Positions 62,621 through 64,000 of a stretch of 64,000 bases of DNA are shown here, in pieces. A program made the position numbers and the translations under genes. The notes beneath the pieces are model-generated. The model was not told where the DNA came from. It did no database searches and saw nothing but the letters and a program-made list of their open reading frames with translations. The stretch comes from JADKCZ01 sp963786945. Lineage in GTDB: Bacteria > Myxococcota > Myxococcia > Myxococcales > Anaeromyxobacteraceae. Numbering within the stretch: position 1 is the stretch's first letter; each line of letters begins with the position of its first letter. Location: positions 372,001-436,000 of the forward strand of contig CAWBAO010000001.1 of NCBI GenBank assembly GCA_963786945.1, read 5' to 3'.

Positions 62621-64000
62621 TCAGAACACCTTCCCGGCGGCCGCGAGGTAGTGCTCGACCAGCGGCCCGAGGGTGAGGGCGGGGAAGAAGGTCAGGGCGC
62701 CGACCACGATGATGACGGCGACCAGGAGCGCCCCGAAGAGCCAGCCGTCGGTGGGGAAGGTGCCCGGTCCGGGCTCGACGGAGCGCTTGCCGACCATCGA
62801 GCCGGCGATGGCCAGCGCCGGCAGCAGCATGAGGAAGCGACCAGCCAGCATGGCGGCCGCCATCCCCACGGTCCAGAACGGCCGGGTCGCGTCGAGGCCG
62901 GCGAAGGCCGAGCCGTTGTTCCCGGCGGCGCTGGAGAAGGCGTAGAGGATCTCGGTCAGGCCGTGCGGCCCGGCGTTGGCCACGGCCCCGGCCGCCGGGG
63001 TCACGGCCGCCCAGGCGCTGAAGGGGAGGACCACGAGCGGGAAGACCAGGATGTAGATGGTGGCGAGGGTCATCTCCCGCGGCTCGATCTTCTTGCCGAG
63101 CAGCTCGGGGGTGCGCCCGACCATCAGCCCGGCGATGAAGACCGTGAGGATGACGAAGACCAGGACGCCATAGAGCCCGGCCCCCACGCCGCCGAAGATC
63201 ACCTCGCCCAGCTGGATGTTGACGAGCGGCACCAGGCCACCGAGCGGCGTGAAGCTGTCGTGCATCCCGTTGACGGCGCCGCAGGAGGCGGCGGTGGTGG
63301 CCGTGGCGAAGAGCGCGGTGGCGTCGACGCCGAAGCGGACCTCCTTCCCCTCCAGGTTGCCGGCCGCCTGGTCCACCCCCAGCCCGGCCAAAGCCGGGTT
63401 GGGCCGGTGCTCGGCCCAGGTGAGGGTGGCGAAGCCCGCCAGGAAGAGGGCCAGCATGGCGCCGAAGAGGGCCCAGCCCTGCCGCTGGGAGCCGGCCATG
63501 CGCCCGTAGGTCCAGGTGAGGGCGGCCGGGATGGCGAAGATGAGGACCACCTGCACGAAGTTGGTGAGCGGAGTCGGGTTCTCGAAGGGGTGGGCGCTGT
63601 TGGCGTTGAAGAACCCGCCTCCGTTGGTGCCGAGCTGCTTGATCGCCTCCTGCGAGGCCACCGGCCCGAGCGCCAGCACCTGCCTCGCGCCCTCCAGCGT
63701 GGTGAGCTCCCGGTAGGGCGCCAGCGTCTGCAGCACCCCCTGCGAGACGAAGAAGAGGGCGATGAGCAGGCTGGCCGGCAGCAGCAGGTAGACGAGGGAG
63801 CGGATCAGGTCGACCCAGAAGTTGCCGAGCGTCCGGGGGGCGTCGGGGCCGCGGCGCCGCGTCAGGCCGCGCGCCAGGGCCAGCGCCACGCCGAGGCCGG
63901 CGGCGGCCGAGGTGAAGTTGTGCCAGGCCAGCCCGGCCATCTGCGAGAGGTACGACATGGTGCTCTCGCCCCCGTAGGACTGCCAGTTGGTGTTGGTGGT
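62621..64000 (-). CDS. kdpA: potassium-transporting ATPase subunit A, 5' part beyond the window
   Basis: The ion-channel-like subunit of KdpFABC. Visible residues include TNTNWQSYGGESTMSYLSQM (the first bases of the window edge), NFTSAAAGLGVALALARGLT, KQLGTNGGGFFNANSAHPFE (a selectivity-filter region), GMHDSFTPLGGLVPLVNIQL and FSSAAGNNGSAFAGLDATRP. The frame runs without interruption past 63958, where an internal ATG occurs, to the window edge, so the N-terminal part is missing. KdpF and the operon promoter must lie beyond 64000. Confidence 0.97.
   Translation of the reverse strand, partial: TTNTNWQSYGGESTMSYLSQMAGLAWHNFTSAAAGLGVALALARGLTRRRGPDAPRTLGNFWVDLIRSLVYLLLPASLLIALFFVSQGVLQTLAPYRELTTLEGARQVLALGPVASQEAIKQLGTNGGGFFNANSAHPFENPTPLTNFVQVVLIFAIPAALTWTYGRMAGSQRQGWALFGAMLALFLAGFATLTWAEHRPNPALAGLGVDQAAGNLEGKEVRFGVDATALFATATTAASCGAVNGMHDSFTPLGGLVPLVNIQLGEVIFGGVGAGLYGVLVFVILTVFIAGLMVGRTPELLGKKIEPREMTLATIYILVFPLVVLPFSAWAAVTPAAGAVANAGPHGLTEILYAFSSAAGNNGSAFAGLDATRPFWTVGMAAAMLAGRFLMLLPALAIAGSMVGKRSVEPGPGTFPTDGWLFGALLVAVIIVVGALTFFPALTLGPLVEHYLAAAGKVF

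Noticed and set aside
1..64000. tRNA or rRNA genes, CRISPR arrays, prophage or insertion sequences
   Set aside because: No cloverleaf-like CCA-ended segments, no regularly spaced repeats, no transposase or phage structural motifs were found on reading both strands by eye; a tRNAscan or IS search was not available.

Overview
The window is about 64 kb of very GC-rich, densely coding bacterial DNA with no gene-free stretch longer than about 300 bases. The content points to an Anaeromyxobacter-like member of the Myxococcota (former Deltaproteobacteria): MsrPQ, a TRAP transporter with a TatT subunit, a short KdpD, sigma-54 regulation, many HEAT/OmpA/lipoprotein genes and GTG starts with GTGA/ATGA overlaps. 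The placement is inferred from gene content and composition, not from a marker-gene search.

Layout. 0-9.8 kb: the end of queC, small proteins, an M61 peptidase, a VanX-type dipeptidase, a solitary adenine methyltransferase, a HEAT-repeat lipoprotein, and fmt-rsmB-rpe. 9.8-15.4 kb: a seven-gene minus-strand run (tatT, dctP, msrP, msrQ, a DUF429 gene, a uracil-DNA glycosylase gene, rlpA), with a fused DctQM TRAP permease diverging from it. 17.4-30 kb: a DUF2844/DUF3443 pair, ftsH, a lipoprotein, a multi-cluster iron-sulfur protein, a MacB-type permease, an aldose sugar dehydrogenase, a DTW-domain tRNA enzyme, a methyltransferase and an ABC-F ATPase. 30-40.7 kb: a YejM-like sulfatase, a FkbM-like gene, a stand-alone MshEN protein, an RNA methyltransferase, alkaline phosphatase, an HpnI-like glycosyltransferase and a metallophosphoesterase. 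40.7-43.6 kb: a coupled GNAT-PlsC-ureohydrolase operon and a PAP2 phosphatase. 43.6-51.7 kb: a complete Pho system on the minus strand (phoB, phoR, porin, pstS, pstC, pstA, pstB, phoU). 51.8-55.5 kb: OmpA lipoprotein, diguanylate cyclase, a second RNA methyltransferase and a small membrane protein. 55.5-64 kb: a sigma-54 response regulator converging on kdpA-kdpB-kdpC-short kdpD-membrane kinase.

Two systems stand out. The potassium system pairs KdpABC with a KdpD that has only the cytoplasmic KdpD and USP domains, followed by a separate KinB-like membrane kinase and an AlgB/NtrC-like sigma-54 activator. The phosphate system has a repeated 7-4-7 motif (GGTGACG, four bases, GGTGACG) upstream of phoB, the porin gene, pstS and pstC, which I propose is the Pho box of this lineage.

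A caution: between about 39.6 and 49.7 kb nearly every gene is broken by single-base indels although protein motifs and codon use are intact, while genes on both sides read cleanly apart from a few isolated slips (about 3.41 and 25.81 kb). I read this as a low-quality stretch of assembly, so genes there are recorded as frameshifted with their intended function.
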